Below, piece after piece: positions 1 to 10,529 of a stretch of 64,000 nucleotides of DNA (within the stretch, counting starts at the first letter, position 1; the number at the start of each line of letters is the position of its first letter). Below the pieces are notes generated by a model that was not told the DNA's origin, ran no database searches, and saw nothing but the letters and a program-made list of their open reading frames with translations. Location: the NCBI GenBank assembly GCA_034440615.1, contig JAOTOM010004305.1:62001-126000 (forward strand). The letters are read 5' to 3'. This DNA comes from Ashinkailepas kermadecensis (Eukaryota > Arthropoda > Thecostraca > Neolepadidae). A program made the position numbers and the translations under genes.

Positions 1-1078
1 CTTTCACGTAACCCTCAGGCACTAGCGATATCGGTGATCCTGTGTTCACCACCAACTTACGTTTGCTACCATTTACAGTTACAGTCACCTGCAGTTTGTC
101 CCTTGCAACCTGCTGGGCTATGTTGGTGATGACACGCACACCCGCTGCTGAGAATCGACCATGACAGCACTTGGCAAAATGGTTCAGTTTACCACACTTG
201 TGGCATTTAATGCCACGGGCAGGACAGACAGGAGAATTTGCCAAGTGGGGTCCTCCACAGCAAAAACACCTCTGCACTGATCTACTGACACCCGACCTTC
301 GTGGAGAGTTGGGCACTCCCAACCTTGTTGCACTTGGAGGAGTTCCAGAGTTACCAGCTGGTGATCTGACACTGCCTGAATTAAATGTGGGGTCTCGTTG
401 AGCCGGGGGACGCTGTCTCCCATATCCTGCCCCAGAATGTGACAGGGTTCGGTCACGTATGGCATGGACTCCACTCAGGCCACAGTCTGAGTTACTGGCC
501 ATCAGTTGGGCTTCACGTTCTGCTGTCTCCATATTATCTGCCAATGCCAAAGTTTTCTCAAGGGTGAGCTCTGGTTCTAGTAGCAGTCTTTGGGGAAAAC
601 GGTCACTGATGGTCTTTTCAACAACTTGATCACGTATGAACTATTCGAGTCTCTCGCCATAGAGACAGGTAGTTCCCAGCTGCCGAAGTGCAGTTACCCA
701 CTGGGCTGTAGTTTCCCCTGGGTGTTGAGACCTCGCCTTGAACTTGCATCTTTCTGCCACTACGTTAGTCTTTGGCACAAATAAATTGGCTAAATTCCGT
801 CTAGCAAGCACCGGCTCGGTCTCATCCTCCCGCTTAATTTCAGGAGGCAGTGAATAGTACACTCTCTGTCCCTCTGCTCCGAGACAGTGTAGTAGTATGG
901 CCTTCTGTCTCTGCTCCGTGAATGCATTACCTCCAATAGCCAGTAAGTAATTGTCAAAAAACTGGATCCAGGTGGTCCATGGTATAGGCGGCGTACCTGG
1001 CGCAGCGAGGAATGGTAGCGGCCCCTGACTGACGTCCAGTGTGATTTTCAGCCGCAAAAGAAGTAAAGTAAGCGTACC
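1..1078 (-). mobile_element. Ty3/gypsy-type retrotransposon fragment, gag to start of protease
   Basis: A single minus-strand frame runs from about 1078 to the left edge, broken by one in-frame TAG at 641-643. The first part (1057-644) is gag-like: it has a FFDNYLLAIGG segment, then RQKAILLHCLGAEGQRVYY and a downstream capsid-like helical region. About 120 codons after the stop come two zinc knuckles at about 280-165: a CX2C-type one with spacing atypical for the family (CX2CX3HX6C), then CX2CX4HX4C. Near 58-1 the frame enters an aspartic protease-like stretch, VVNTGSPISLV, where the family has a catalytic Asp at the position of the Asn. The frame opens after a TGA at 1079-1081 with no ATG. 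An ATG in another frame near 1098 suggests a frameshift or lost start. Polymerase and integrase would lie left of the window. The stop, the Asn and the lost start together suggest a decayed copy. Confidence 0.8.
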
Positions 1079-1440
1079 TCAATTATCCTGGTCGCCATTT
1101 TGTTGCGGCTCTTGTAGCTAACAGCCGTAAGTAACGATCTATAGTCTTCGAGGTCGAGCAAGTGGAGCCTCACGTATCAACGAAAACACCGGTCACCATG
1201 CTCTCCTCCATTTCTCTCTATTTCTTCATAGAGGTAAGGCCGTCGAAACACGTACTACATACACCAACTCACGACACGAGCAACAGTAATGAGGATAATT
1301 CAGGGCCATTTAACTGCACACTAATTTCACACATCACACAATCACTTAGTAACAAAAACGTTAAATATCTCTAATAGCAAATACATCCTCAGTTCGACAC
1401 CACTAACTATTGAGTATCAACTTCACCGGGGGGGCCCCTT
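1079..1440. other. Probable leader/LTR side of the gypsy relic
   Basis: Non-coding DNA on the 5' side of the minus-strand gag frame, where a leader and 5' LTR would be expected. I could not define LTR ends or a primer binding site, and no second LTR is in the window. No other feature seen. Confidence 0.3.
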
Positions 1441-1446
1441 AAAAAA

Positions 1447-1448
1447 AA

Positions 1449-1491
<43 letters not shown>
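1447..1491. repeat. Poly-A tract
   Basis: An almost pure A run of about 50 bases with a single T interruption near its left end, directly after a GGGGGGCCCC run. It could be a retroposed tail or simple slippage. No associated gene seen. Confidence 0.85.
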
Positions 1492-1494
<3 letters not shown>

Positions 1495-1990
1495 AAGTGG
1501 CGCAGCGCATTCATATGCGACTGCAGATCAACAATAACCAAACCCAAAGTAGTTTAATACAACGAAGAATGGCTCTTAGATGCTCCTGGGTTTTAGACAT
1601 TGCGTGTAAAGAAAGCATACGACCTTCAATATACCAGGAGGTGCTGAGTTGACATTAAAAGTAACGTTAAGGATTATACTTTATTACTCAACGTTTCGGC
1701 CAGGGGCCATCGTCAGGAGTGATATAAAAATGTCAAGTTTAACAATTTAAAAAAAAAGCACGCCAGCAAAAAAAGCGTGCAAAAGACACGTGGAATGCGG
1801 GAAAGCCTCCTCAGTGGTGCAGACACTTAAAGAAACTCCAAACCAGAAACAAACTATGCCAAGATAGAATCCTCTGAGGAAGTCCGAGCCGATGGTCCAT
1901 ATTCATATCGATACATACACTCACGCACATATATAGACATTGATCGAATATAACGCGTAATACATAAAATATAATTTATGTTTATGTAAT

Positions 1991-2262
1991 TTAAGTGATA
2001 TACCAAGACGTCGTTTGCGTGTTTAGTTGCGGCCGTAGATTACGTATGTGTAGAGATTCGAGGACATTTAGACCAGCGTTGTCCCTGGCTGTTGCTAGAA
2101 TTTCTACTTTGAAGTTTGTGTTAGTGTCGCTGTGTTCCATGTTATAATGTTTGTCGATCATGTGTTCGCCTAAAGGTGTGTATGCTCTCCGAAGTCTGGC
2201 ATCTCCCAAGTGCTCATTGTACCTATCCCTGATACTACGTTTGGTTTCACCTTTAGGCGAAG
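1991..2262 (-). pseudogene. GIY-YIG endonuclease C-terminal remnant of the Penelope-like element
   Basis: The minus frame reads GETKRSIRDRYNEHLGDAR, continues through a TPLGEH segment, and ends with ESLHIRNLRPQLN before a stop at 1991. The RxRxxEH block and the later Glu in ESLHIRNLRPQLN match the central and C-terminal motifs of the GIY-YIG nuclease that Penelope-like reverse transcriptases carry at their C terminus. The GIY and YIG tyrosine motifs are missing upstream, where the frame runs into the short repeated CACCTTTAGGC sequence. It is therefore a broken remnant, not a working nuclease. Confidence 0.75.
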
Positions 2263-2428
2263 TTTATGCCTAAAGTTCACCTTTAGGCATAGTTTGTTTC
2301 TGGTTTGGAGTTTCTTTAAGTGTCTGCACCACTGAGGAAGCTTTCCCGCATTCCACGTGTCTTTTGCACGCTTTTTTTGCTGGCGTGCTTTTTTTTCAAT
2401 TGTTAAACTTGACATTTTGATATCACTC

Positions 2429-2452
2429 CTGACGATGGCCCCTGGCCGAAAC
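2429..2452 (+). ncRNA. Hammerhead-ribozyme-like core in the Penelope terminal repeat
   Basis: The sequence has CTGACGA, a GGCC-CCT-GGCC hairpin and GAAAC, the CUGANGA / stem II / GAAA layout of a hammerhead core. The mirrored copy lies on the minus strand of the left arm (about 1690-1722), and a slightly mutated copy is at 10391-10414. Hammerheads are known in Penelope-like terminal repeats. A short possible stem III (ACGTT with AACGT) follows, but I could not draw a convincing stem I or cleavage site, so activity is unproven. Confidence 0.35.
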
Positions 2453-2665
2453 GTTGAATAATAAAGTATAATCCTTAACGTTACTTGTAATGTCAACTCA
2501 GCAACTCCTGGTATATTGAAGGTCGTATGCTTTCTTTACACACAATGTCCAAAGTAGTTTCTTGCATTACGACACAACATAAAGGAACTACACATTAAAG
2601 TCAATGCCATTGTTACAGGAATAACTAAATGGTTCAAGCTTCAAGCTTCAAGCTTCAGATTATCA

Positions 2666-3185
2666 TTGAATGTCCCAAAAGCAAAGTACCAAAATTTTAC
2701 CGGTATGCCTAGTGCTGACTTAAGCATGACCCAAAATTCTCAAAAAGTTCACAGGAAACAGCAAATCACATATCGTGGTGTGATGGTTGATGAACAATTA
2801 ATATGGAAGTATCACATAGCATATGTTTCTGCAAAAACTAACAGAAATCTAGGAATAATGGGAAGAGCAAAATACTTCATCACAAGTCGTGAATTGAAAT
2901 ATGTACATAATACGTTGATTACTCCCTATTTAAATTATTGTGCATTAATATGGGGAAACAATATTCCAACACAATTATACAAAATTGTTAAAATACAAAA
3001 AGGCATTAAGAATAATGGGTAATCAGCACTATGCATACCCTACAAATGAATTATCTGTCAAATATAACATTTTGAAGTTCCCTCATATTGTACAGGAACA
3101 GAGCATATTACTACGTCACAGATTTTTTCAATCAAACGTTACCAATCGCTATAATGAATATGTCCCAATACTCATCACCAAGTAA
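2666..3185 (+). pseudogene. Non-LTR retrotransposon reverse transcriptase C-terminal relic
   Basis: Two plus-strand frames overlap around 2985-3022. The first contains YRGVMVDEQLIWKYHI, then a KTNRNLGIMGRAKYF segment and LITPYLNYCALIWG. The second starts with LKYKKALRIMG. This order (GVxxDExLxWxxHI, the helix before the tyrosine motif, YLxYCxxIWG, then QKxAxRxI) is typical of the thumb region after the polymerase motifs in jockey/CR1-type LINEs. The shift between frames near 3000 breaks the reading. The catalytic polymerase motifs are not present upstream, so this is a 5'-truncated tail. I see no clear poly-A tail or target duplication before the Tigger element at 3307. Confidence 0.75.
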
Positions 3186-3306
3186 TTTAAGGCATGTTGA
3201 TCATTTCCATGTACCTTTTTCATCGAAATTCTATAGACTTCATTCCATACCACCACGAACTTGAAATAGCATTATTGGTTCAAAATTTCCTTCCTGTAAT
3301 TATGTA

Positions 3307-3332
3307 CAGTGGAATACTGATGTAACGATCAC
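3307..3332 (+). repeat. Left terminal inverted repeat of the Tigger element
   Basis: Begins CAGTGGAATACTGATGTAAC and matches the right end over 26 bases without mismatch. It is preceded by the target TA at 3305-3306. Confidence 0.95.
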
Positions 3333-3482
3333 GTTGGGGCGATGGCTTTTGATCGTTACATCCGTCTGATCGTTACATCCATCGGCACACAATCAGAATT
3401 ATAGAAGGTTGTGAAACATAGTAAATCAACTATCGAAGATACATAAGGTACTGTGCAACATACTGAAACGAAGGATGGCACT

Positions 3483-4999
3483 TTAATCATTCTTGGTTGT
3501 CATCTTGAAGAAACGATCGATGCGAGACTGAGTACACGTTTGAATAATTGTGTCATGGACAGCAGCCTCAAACTCATTCAGCATAGCAAAACGATTGAAG
3601 CCACGGTGAAGCAATCCTTTTCTAAGGGTGTTGAGCGCCTTCCTCATGTCACTGCTCGACGGAGGGGCTTCTTCTTGCACTTGTTCATGATCTTCCTCTT
3701 CTTCCTCTCCGCCATCGCCAACACCATCGAGGCCCATTTCCTCTCGAATTACGGCGGCAATGTCTTCGTCAGAAACCGGGCGACAAGTGGGCAGGTTTGC
3801 ATCAACATCTTGCCATTGCTCCTGGAGGAAAACGTCGATGCTGTCGTCACTGCTTCCATCGCGATTTTCGTTGCCCTCAATCGGTCCAAGAGCACACTTG
3901 ACCCAGCAGTTCTTAATCGACGCCGCAGTGAGATCGCGCCAGGAAGCGTGAAGCATGAAAATTCCTTCCGCGATACTGATGTTCTTTGCGACGTCCATTG
4001 CAGAAGCTCTGTCCTCCTTCTCGAGACAGTGGAGTGTCGTTTGACATATCCGTCGCCTGTAGTGGGCCTTCACGGCATTTATTATCCCTTGGTCGCAGGG
4101 CTGGAGTACAGCTGTTGTGTTCGGCGGCAAGAACGCCAACTTGATGTTCGTCAACTCCTCCACCTCAGGATGCGCCGGACAATTATCCACGAGGAGGAGA
4201 ATCTTGCGCTTGGCACCGCGGAGCTCTCTGTCCCACTTGTGTACCCACTCGGAGAAGATCTTGGAGGTCATCCACGCCGACTTGTTGGCCTCGTAATCGA
4301 CGGGGAGTGCCAAGCCCTTGAAACAGCGTGGAGCCTTGGACTTTCCGATGATGAGGATCTTCTTCTTCTCTCCCATCATGCTGCACGTCAGGAGTGCAGT
4401 GACTCGGTCCTTGGATCTTTTCCCTCCCTTGGAGAAGTCGTCCTTGAACGTGACAGTTCCATCCGGCAGTGCGCGGTAGTAAAGACCGGTTTCATCTGCA
4501 TTCCACACATCCTCATCAGCGTATCCTTGGCGAAGCTGAGGCCAGACCTCCTGAAGCCATTGGTCACGAGATGGAAGATCGGCGGACTTCCCCTCGCCAT
4601 GCAGCTTCTTGTGGACAAGCCCCTCTCGCTTCTTGAGACGATTGAACCACCCCTCGTTGGCTTTGAAGTCCGCACAGTTGAGCATCGCAGCGAATTTATC
4701 AGCGTTGGCCATCACCAAAGGTCCCGAGAGCATGGCACTTTTCTCCCGGCAATCACGAATCCACTTTATCACTGCAGAATCGACCTCAGGAAAATGTCCC
4801 GTTTTGGCTCTCTTTCTCTCCCGATGTTGACATTTGAGCCTTCAATGTCGACCCTCTTTTTCAAAATCTCATTGAGCGTCGATTGGGGTATGTTCAGCTT
4901 GGTCGCCTTCTCCCTCTGGCTCATCTTGGGCAAGCTATCGAATGAGGCCAGGAGAACCTTCTTGTCCGCAAGGGACAGAACTTTCCTCTTCGAAGCCAT
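3483..4999 (-). pseudogene. Tigger/pogo-family DDE transposase, one frameshift
   Basis: The start chosen is the ATG at 4999-4997 (MASKRKVLSL). The N-terminal part holds a Psq/CENP-B-type helix-turn-helix (MSQREKATKLNIPQSTLNEIL). The frame then shifts near 4815, in an AGAGAG run, into a 429-codon frame that continues to 3483. That frame has the second CENP-B-type DNA-binding region (ADKFAAML, GWFNRLKKREG) and the DDE catalytic core: Asp in WNADETGLYYR (residue about 93 of this part), Asp in LLLVDNCPAH (about 196) and Asp in LQPCDQGIINA (about 227). The last two are separated by 30 residues, the DD30D spacing of Tigger/pogo elements. An acidic serine-rich tail follows. Total length near 500 codons is normal for the family. 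The frameshift makes this copy non-functional unless it is a sequencing error. Confidence 0.9.
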
Positions 5000-5188
5000 C
5001 GGAGATTGGTTCCTACCGAAAATGGAAACAACATCTTTCGTCACAATTCGATTAAGAACCGCGCACGCTAGTGATCGTTATATACGTCGGATATGATCAT
5101 TACACCCGTCGGAATGTATGTAGCAAAATGGCTATTTGATTTGGTTCTTGGCATATTGATCGTTACATCCGTCTGATTGTTACATCCA

Positions 5189-5214
5189 GTGATCGTTACA
5201 TCAGTATTCCACTG
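5189..5214 (-). repeat. Right terminal inverted repeat of the Tigger element
   Basis: Reverse complement of the left end, followed by TA at 5215-5216. A further GTTACATCC copy sits just inside it. Confidence 0.95.
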
Positions 5215-5216
5215 TA

Positions 5217-8028
5217 CCTGTTAATAAGGAAGGTCTATAAAAGTTATCAGAGCTTATTTCATTGACTTGTATATCAAAAACTAACTGGCGAGCAAACATT
5301 AACCTTGATCAATTGCACACAACAAAAAAACAGAGGAATTATGTGTAGGTGGTTATATAAGTATGTGTGAGTAAAGCTGGATCAGCAAGTATATCCATAA
5401 GTGATGATGCATGTGTAGCTATATGCTTAATTGCATGTAAATACAGGTGTTTATATGCAGGTGTGTGCATGTGTATGTGTGTAAATGTATATCGATGCAT
5501 ATGTGTGTATGTTTATCTATGTGCATGTTAGTATATGTGTATGTATGTATATCTGTATAAATGATGTGCCATTGCATATGTGTCTATGTATGTGAAGTAT
5601 GTGTAGGTGTACATGTTTCATGTGTGTGCATGTGCAAGTATGTGTGCTTGTGCATGTGTATATACATTGATCAAACTTCTCCCTTTTCCCCTTTAAAACA
5701 CATTTCACTTTGTGGCCCCAGGAGTTCCTTGGTGTTACTAGCTTGCTACCTAGCTGAGGTGCTCCTGGGGCTACTTCTACTAATAACTGGTGGTGGCCTA
5801 TCTGCAAACAGAAAGACAAAAGAGATGCAACCAGAAAAAGGCAACGCGATGAGTATACCAAGGCGACGCAGACGGCACATAAATGCAAAGTCGCACCAAA
5901 TAGCAGAACAATGAGGGGTATAATGTATGACGGTGGTCAGTGAATAGCAAGAAAAGTGAAATAAATTAGCCTTTTGCTATTTTTAGGTAGAATTGCAGCT
6001 GTTGGCTCGATGACGGACCAATATTGCGCCGCTACAGCACCGGTCCGCGTGATAAAGGTCCAGTGGTGTGGGCTGGGTCGTGTCTTCTAGGGTCACTCAC
6101 TTTAGATGTAAGAATGTTTTGTGTTGTCAGCCTTACGCTATGCTGTTTCTTGGCCACCCTTCCATACACCCGTCCACAGTATATCATAAACGAATCTTTC
6201 AACTGGACGTGATAATACACGGCATAGCCCCAGCTGCACGTAATAATCATGGTGTGTTATTTGCTGAATTATCAACTAGATAATAGTAGCCTAAGCTACT
6301 TATTAATGAAGATGAAGTTGTGATTAATGCAGCACGCTATCACTTGAGGCATTGTTTCATTGCTAGATCTAACAGTTCTCCCTATCAAACCTGACTCAAT
6401 TTTGATGCCTTAAATATTAAATAAGTTTGTGTCTTTAATTTAGTTGTTGTCTGTGGTAGTGAAAAAGAATACATTATAAAAGTTATGCATATGTTGCATT
6501 TCGTCAATATAGAACTACTTTATATCACATGTCGAATATTATATTCAGCTTAACGTATGGTATTTAATGGACATTTTAGTAACCGCGCGTCATAAACCAA
6601 GTAAAGTAGTAAGGCTAACGTAAGGCTAACCAAGTAAAGTAGTAAGGCTAACACGGCACCTATCGCGTTCGAAGCATGCATTTCGAAAGTAAAACGATAA
6701 TTGCGTTCGTTGTTTTTCGACCTCCAATATCACATAAGCCTCGACCTGGAATATAAATGGAAGGACACATTTAAGGTGTAGTATTGATGGGTGTATCCAA
6801 TGACGTTTCCCACATCTCTGTATCATGATTCAATCTTAAATGATGTATGGCAATGTTTTGTGATAATCTCTATCGCCAGAATCATATTCGGCCAATATTA
6901 CCACATGCGCAGTTGAAAAGTGCAACGCACGTCCTCTTCGTATCAAGCAGATGTGGTGTATATGAAAACTAATATTTGACCAACATGTTCAGTTTCATAG
7001 TCGCACGCTAATCTAAAATTCCGCCAGAGTATGCAACCAGCGAAGTAAAACATATGGCATGAATTTATGATAAAGAGCCGGATAAATTTGCAACCAAATA
7101 AACCGATATTCTCTGAACCCCTGGCATGACGCATGAGCTACAACATCTTACGCTACGATTTTCATAAACCCAATATGTTTTATGTATATGGAAGGTAACA
7201 GCTGGTCCCGTCACCAAGCAGATAATAATTCAGCGAGAATTAAACACAGAAGCGGGAGAAACTGGTCAAACATAAGGAAAAGACGGATACAATTGTGGCA
7301 TTAGCAACTGGAACAAAGGACCCAGAACGAAATTACTTCGAAATTGTGTCCTCTATCATGTTCTACCTAATATATTTGATACGACGTCCATTTTCCCAGT
7401 AATCGAATGAAATGTGATTGCTTTGATCAAATTCCATAGCTACGAGTGCCCCCGGGTGCCCGACCGGTCGGCGCTAATTTCGTAAATGACATAAGCGTAG
7501 CCCCCACCGCACGTAATAACACACAAGCATAACCCCCAGTGCACTTGGTAATACGAAAGTAGAACTCCCCTGCAGCACGTGATAGCACACAGACGCATAG
7601 GCAGGACAGCACTGACGTCTTCTATTGATGATAATGCGCCAGTGAAGACCTCCGGTGTACATGACACTGCACAAACGCGCACAAAGAGCGCGCATCATGC
7701 ATTATGGCCTGCCTTACATCAATATTTGTTGGTTTTCATCTCTGCGTAAAAAGCTTAGCATTCGGCCAGGTCTGCGCTTCCACGACTGGAACCACGTGTG
7801 TATGCCGTCCAATGCTAATACTGTCTCTGCGGATTGATCGCAGTTTTTGCGATTCGGCCCAGTTTGTTTTGCGATTATTTGGCGTCGCTGTCGATGACCA
7901 TCTGACTTCGAGTTCGATGTCCGGCGCATCGCCTGGCGTCGGTCTCGACGGGGAAATATCATCGTCTCGCCGCCTGGCGCGGTGTCGAGCGAGCCAGCCG
8001 CCGGCGGATGTTGTAAACAACGACGGCA
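5217..8028. other. AT-rich non-coding stretch, TG-rich segment at 5400-5670
   Basis: No gene recognised. About 5400-5670 is rich in degenerate TGTGTATG and TGCATG steps. About 6606-6652 has a short AGTAAAGTAGTAAGGCTAAC duplication. About 7480-7600 has degenerate copies of a CATAAGCGTAGCCCCC / GCACGTAATAACACAC motif, of which a single related copy occurs at 6215-6245, suggesting an old dispersed repeat. Short open frames lack coding character. Confidence 0.5.
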
Positions 8029-8029
8029 G

Positions 8030-8112
8030 TGGCACCCCACCCCACCCCACCCCACCCCACCCACCCTGCAGCTGGCCCGGCCTCACCGCCTCACCGCCTC
8101 ACCGCCTCACCG
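8030..8112. repeat. (CCCCA)n and (CTCACCGC)n-type short tandem repeats
   Basis: Five or more CCCCA units at 8033-8060 are followed by four CCTCACCG-type 9-mers at about 8082-8112. The minus strand of the first run is (TGGGG)n, which could form a G-quadruplex. Confidence 0.85.
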
Positions 8113-8563
8113 CCGTTCGTGCAATGCCAACTAAGTAGTGCAGATTTGGTCACGGATTCTGCCGCAGCGTGGTGCGTATGGGATCAGAATGATATTTGAT
8201 GGACATTTGTATTTTTGATGTATCTCCTGGGATCTAACTGGTGCAAAATATTGTTTTTACATGACGGGCCACACGCTTCCGGTTTCCGCCGCTTCAGTCT
8301 TATCTAAGGTCACTGACCAGCTCGAATTACATTGGTTGAGTCGTGAAGCATATAAGCTGATTCGTATGGAATTTGCGAGGGCTTTATTCCAGCTCAGCCC
8401 CCAAATTTACGCCAATAAAGCAAGTGATACGGCACCACACAGGGTTACCGGAAGATATGGTGTCACGACCCATGCTAAGCCTACGGATCCAAATAAACAC
8501 GGTTGTCAATTTCCAATACAAAGTCTCATTCAGTGCCGAATTGCTTTCTATACGAGAAGTTAC
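8113..8563. other. Non-coding spacer
   Basis: No gene, repeat or structure that I can support. Confidence 0.4.
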
Positions 8564-8567
8564 TTAA

Positions 8568-9450
8568 CACGCGCCCTGGAGGGCCTCTGAAATTACGCGC
8601 ACTGGAGGGGGGGCGGATTCCGCCCCCTAAGATCTCGGCTCCTAGTAAAGCTGGAGGAACGAAATTCGCGGGTGGATGGGCACGGTAGTGAACTCTATCG
8701 TGTGCATTTTCGTGACCTTAGGTCAATATCTTCAAGGTCAAATGAGGTCAGATTGACAAATTTTTCCGGTTTTGCGTGGCTTGGCTCGTCATCGTTATGG
8801 ATCGCTGTGATTGTGTTTAAATGCTCAAAATGGGCATCAATGATGTTTTGGACATTACTAATGATGCAATGCAGATGCTAGACCCGACATTTGCCCTCAG
8901 GTCACCTATATAGCACCACTTTATCAGGTCAGTTACCTGTTCCAGTTACCGGAACCGGTCGCCCGCCGGACTGCTCCGTCGGGCAGCTCGGGCAATCGGC
9001 TTCGTGAAGAAGGGAGTGAAGTACATGAATAAAGCATGGGAAGGCAATGACAAACAGTACAAATGACAACCAGTAGTGCATTTATGGCAACATTCCAGTT
9101 GATCAAGTTTGGTTCCATTAACCTGTCATGAACTTGACCTGACTTGACCTTCGTGACCTAACATGACCTTGAAACTATACAGCATATCAATATGCATCAA
9201 ACAAGTCGCTAGTGTTGCCTAGAACACTTCCCTTTTGTCAGTAGGGCCGATTTTTGTGGTCTGGCGCTATAACATTTTTGACTTTAGCGGCCCCTAACTT
9301 GAAATTTTTCGGCCGAAATCATTTTCTTGCTTTAAACGACGTGCCGTTCATTTCTAAGCAGGTACACCGAAAATCGCGTATATCGACCGGTAAAATCTGC
9401 TTATTTGCGAAAAACCAGGGGTGGGCGGATTTGCCCCTCCAGTGCGCGTG
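8568..9450. mobile_element. TTAA-flanked non-autonomous DNA element (candidate)
   Basis: The left end reads CACGCGCCCTGGAGGG right after TTAA (8564-8567). The right end, reverse-complemented, reads CACGCGCACTGGAGGG right before TTAA (9451-9454): 16-bp termini with one mismatch. A second copy of the motif (TACGCGCACTGGAGGG) lies inside the left end at about 8594. No transposase is encoded. TTAA target sites are typical of piggyBac-type transposition, so a piggyBac-derived MITE is the natural reading, but the termini are not a family signature I know. Confidence 0.5.
8713..9169. promoter_or_regulatory. Clustered AGGTCA half-sites
   Basis: Inside the TTAA element, AGGTCA/TGACCT hexamers are clustered. 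On the left they stand at 8713-8718 and 8720-8725 (everted, 1-nt gap) and at 8735-8740 and 8745-8750 (direct, 4-nt gap). On the right, four TGACCT start at 9135, 9145, 9154 and 9164, with gaps of 4, 3 and 4. Direct repeats with 3-4 nt gaps are the known layout of nuclear-receptor response elements. Function here is inference. Confidence 0.25.
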
Positions 9451-9454
9451 TTAA

Positions 9455-10207
9455 CAACTAGCGTCATCTTCAATACATTTCGCATATGAAGTAAGGAATC
9501 AGTGAGCCGTACCGAAAACAAAATCGCAAGGTTAGAGTGTTTCACCTTGCTTTACTTTGCAGGTCATGAAATAACAACTTCGAACTTACACACATGTGAA
9601 GCCCATTGAGGCAGCACATACCCTATTCGTTTCGTCATTCTCGCTCGATTATATTATTTTTATTTCAGGGATGTTGAATTGACCCCACCCGGGCCAAATG
9701 CCATCGGACATCCGCCCGAGGGGACGCCAATGGCTGTTGAACAACAATGTTGCTAATGTGTGAACAGCTCGGGACTGATTTTACGAAGTCGACCATGAAC
9801 ACTTCTATCGAGCCAGGATCGTCTGGTTGGGTATTTTGGCAGACAAGCGTTCATCTGTGGATCCATATATACATACCTCGGGAATGTTCCGCCCTATTCA
9901 GACTCTAAAACGCCATGAATTAATCCAGCATGCACATTTTGCCTTTCTTCATGCGGTTGCAACATTTTGCTCAGCAAATTTAGTTCTTTTGTAGTGGTAG
10001 TTCGAGTTGCATGGCCACATGCGATGACATGTTCAACAAACGTACAGAGTGCACTGGAAGCAACGGCTTTGAAGCTGCCTAAAAGGCATGTCGTCATGAA
10101 AATCAGGCATGAATAGGACTGCTGCCAACGCAAAATTGCCTTGGACGAAAATCGCCGGACTATCCGACAACGAACAGCTCATTGTCATTGATATTCAAGG
10201 AAGCAAG
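9455..10207. other. Non-coding spacer
   Basis: Nothing recognised. A 79-codon minus-strand open frame at 10133-9894 matches no family I know and shows no coding bias. Confidence 0.4.
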
Positions 10208-10219
10208 ACGTCGTCTTCT

Positions 10220-10505
10220 TTAATACAACGAAGAATGGCTCTTAGATGCTCCTGGGTTTTAGACACTACGTGTAAAGAAAATATACGACCTCCAATATAC
10301 CAGGAGGTGCTGATTTGATATCAAAAGTAACGATAAAGGTTATATTTTATTACTCAACTTTCGGCCAGGGGCCATCGTCAGGAGTGACTCCTGACGATTG
10401 CCCCTGGCCGAAACGTTGAGTAATAAAATATAACTTTATCGTTACTTTTGATATCAACTCAGCACCTCCTGGTATATTGAAGGTCGTATATTTTCTTTAC
10501 ACGTA
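10220..10505. mobile_element. Solo Penelope-like terminal palindrome with 12-bp target duplication
   Basis: About 10266-10391 and 10392-10505 form a near-complete inverted repeat of the terminal sequence seen at 1554-2548, with no internal region left. The left end carries the same TTAATACAACGAAGAATGGC leader as the first copy. ACGTCGTCTTCT occurs immediately outside both ends (10208-10219 and 10506-10517). This shows that the 286-bp palindrome moved as a unit. Confidence 0.85.
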
Positions 10506-10529
10506 ACGTCGTCTTCTGTCATCACTCTG

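Larger units (their letters stand above)
1554..2548 (-). mobile_element. Penelope-like retroelement relic with inverted terminal repeats
   Basis: The two ends are long inverted repeats: about 1604-1862 pairs with about 2281-2548. Each carries the same run of landmarks, namely a TTTACAC end, a CCAGGAG motif, a GGCCAGGGGCCATCGTCAGGAG block and an AAAGCACGCCAGC block. Between them lies a minus-strand GIY-YIG-like frame (1991-2262). The insertion is flanked by a 10-bp direct repeat, CCAAAGTAGT (1544-1553 and 2549-2558), consistent with a target-site duplication. Inverted terminal repeats plus a C-terminal GIY-YIG domain are hallmarks of Penelope-like elements. No reverse transcriptase remains, so the copy is 5'-truncated. 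Two further copies of the terminal sequence occur at 10220-10505 and 51478-51552. Confidence 0.8.
3307..5214 (-). mobile_element. Tigger/pogo-type DNA transposon, nearly complete
   Basis: The ends are perfect 26-bp inverted repeats (3307-3332 and 5189-5214) beginning CAGTGGAATACTGATG, flanked by TA on both sides (3305-3306 and 5215-5216), as expected for Tc1/mariner/pogo insertions. Inside each end is a second copy of a GATCGTTACATCC motif, probably transposase-binding repeats. The 1,908-bp element carries one minus-strand transposase gene with a single frameshift. Perfect termini and an otherwise intact catalytic domain suggest a recent insertion compared with the other relics here. Confidence 0.95.

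Noticed and set aside
3453..5096. 547-codon plus-strand open frame
   Set aside because: Antisense to the Tigger transposase, which has all expected motifs. The plus frame has no recognisable domain.
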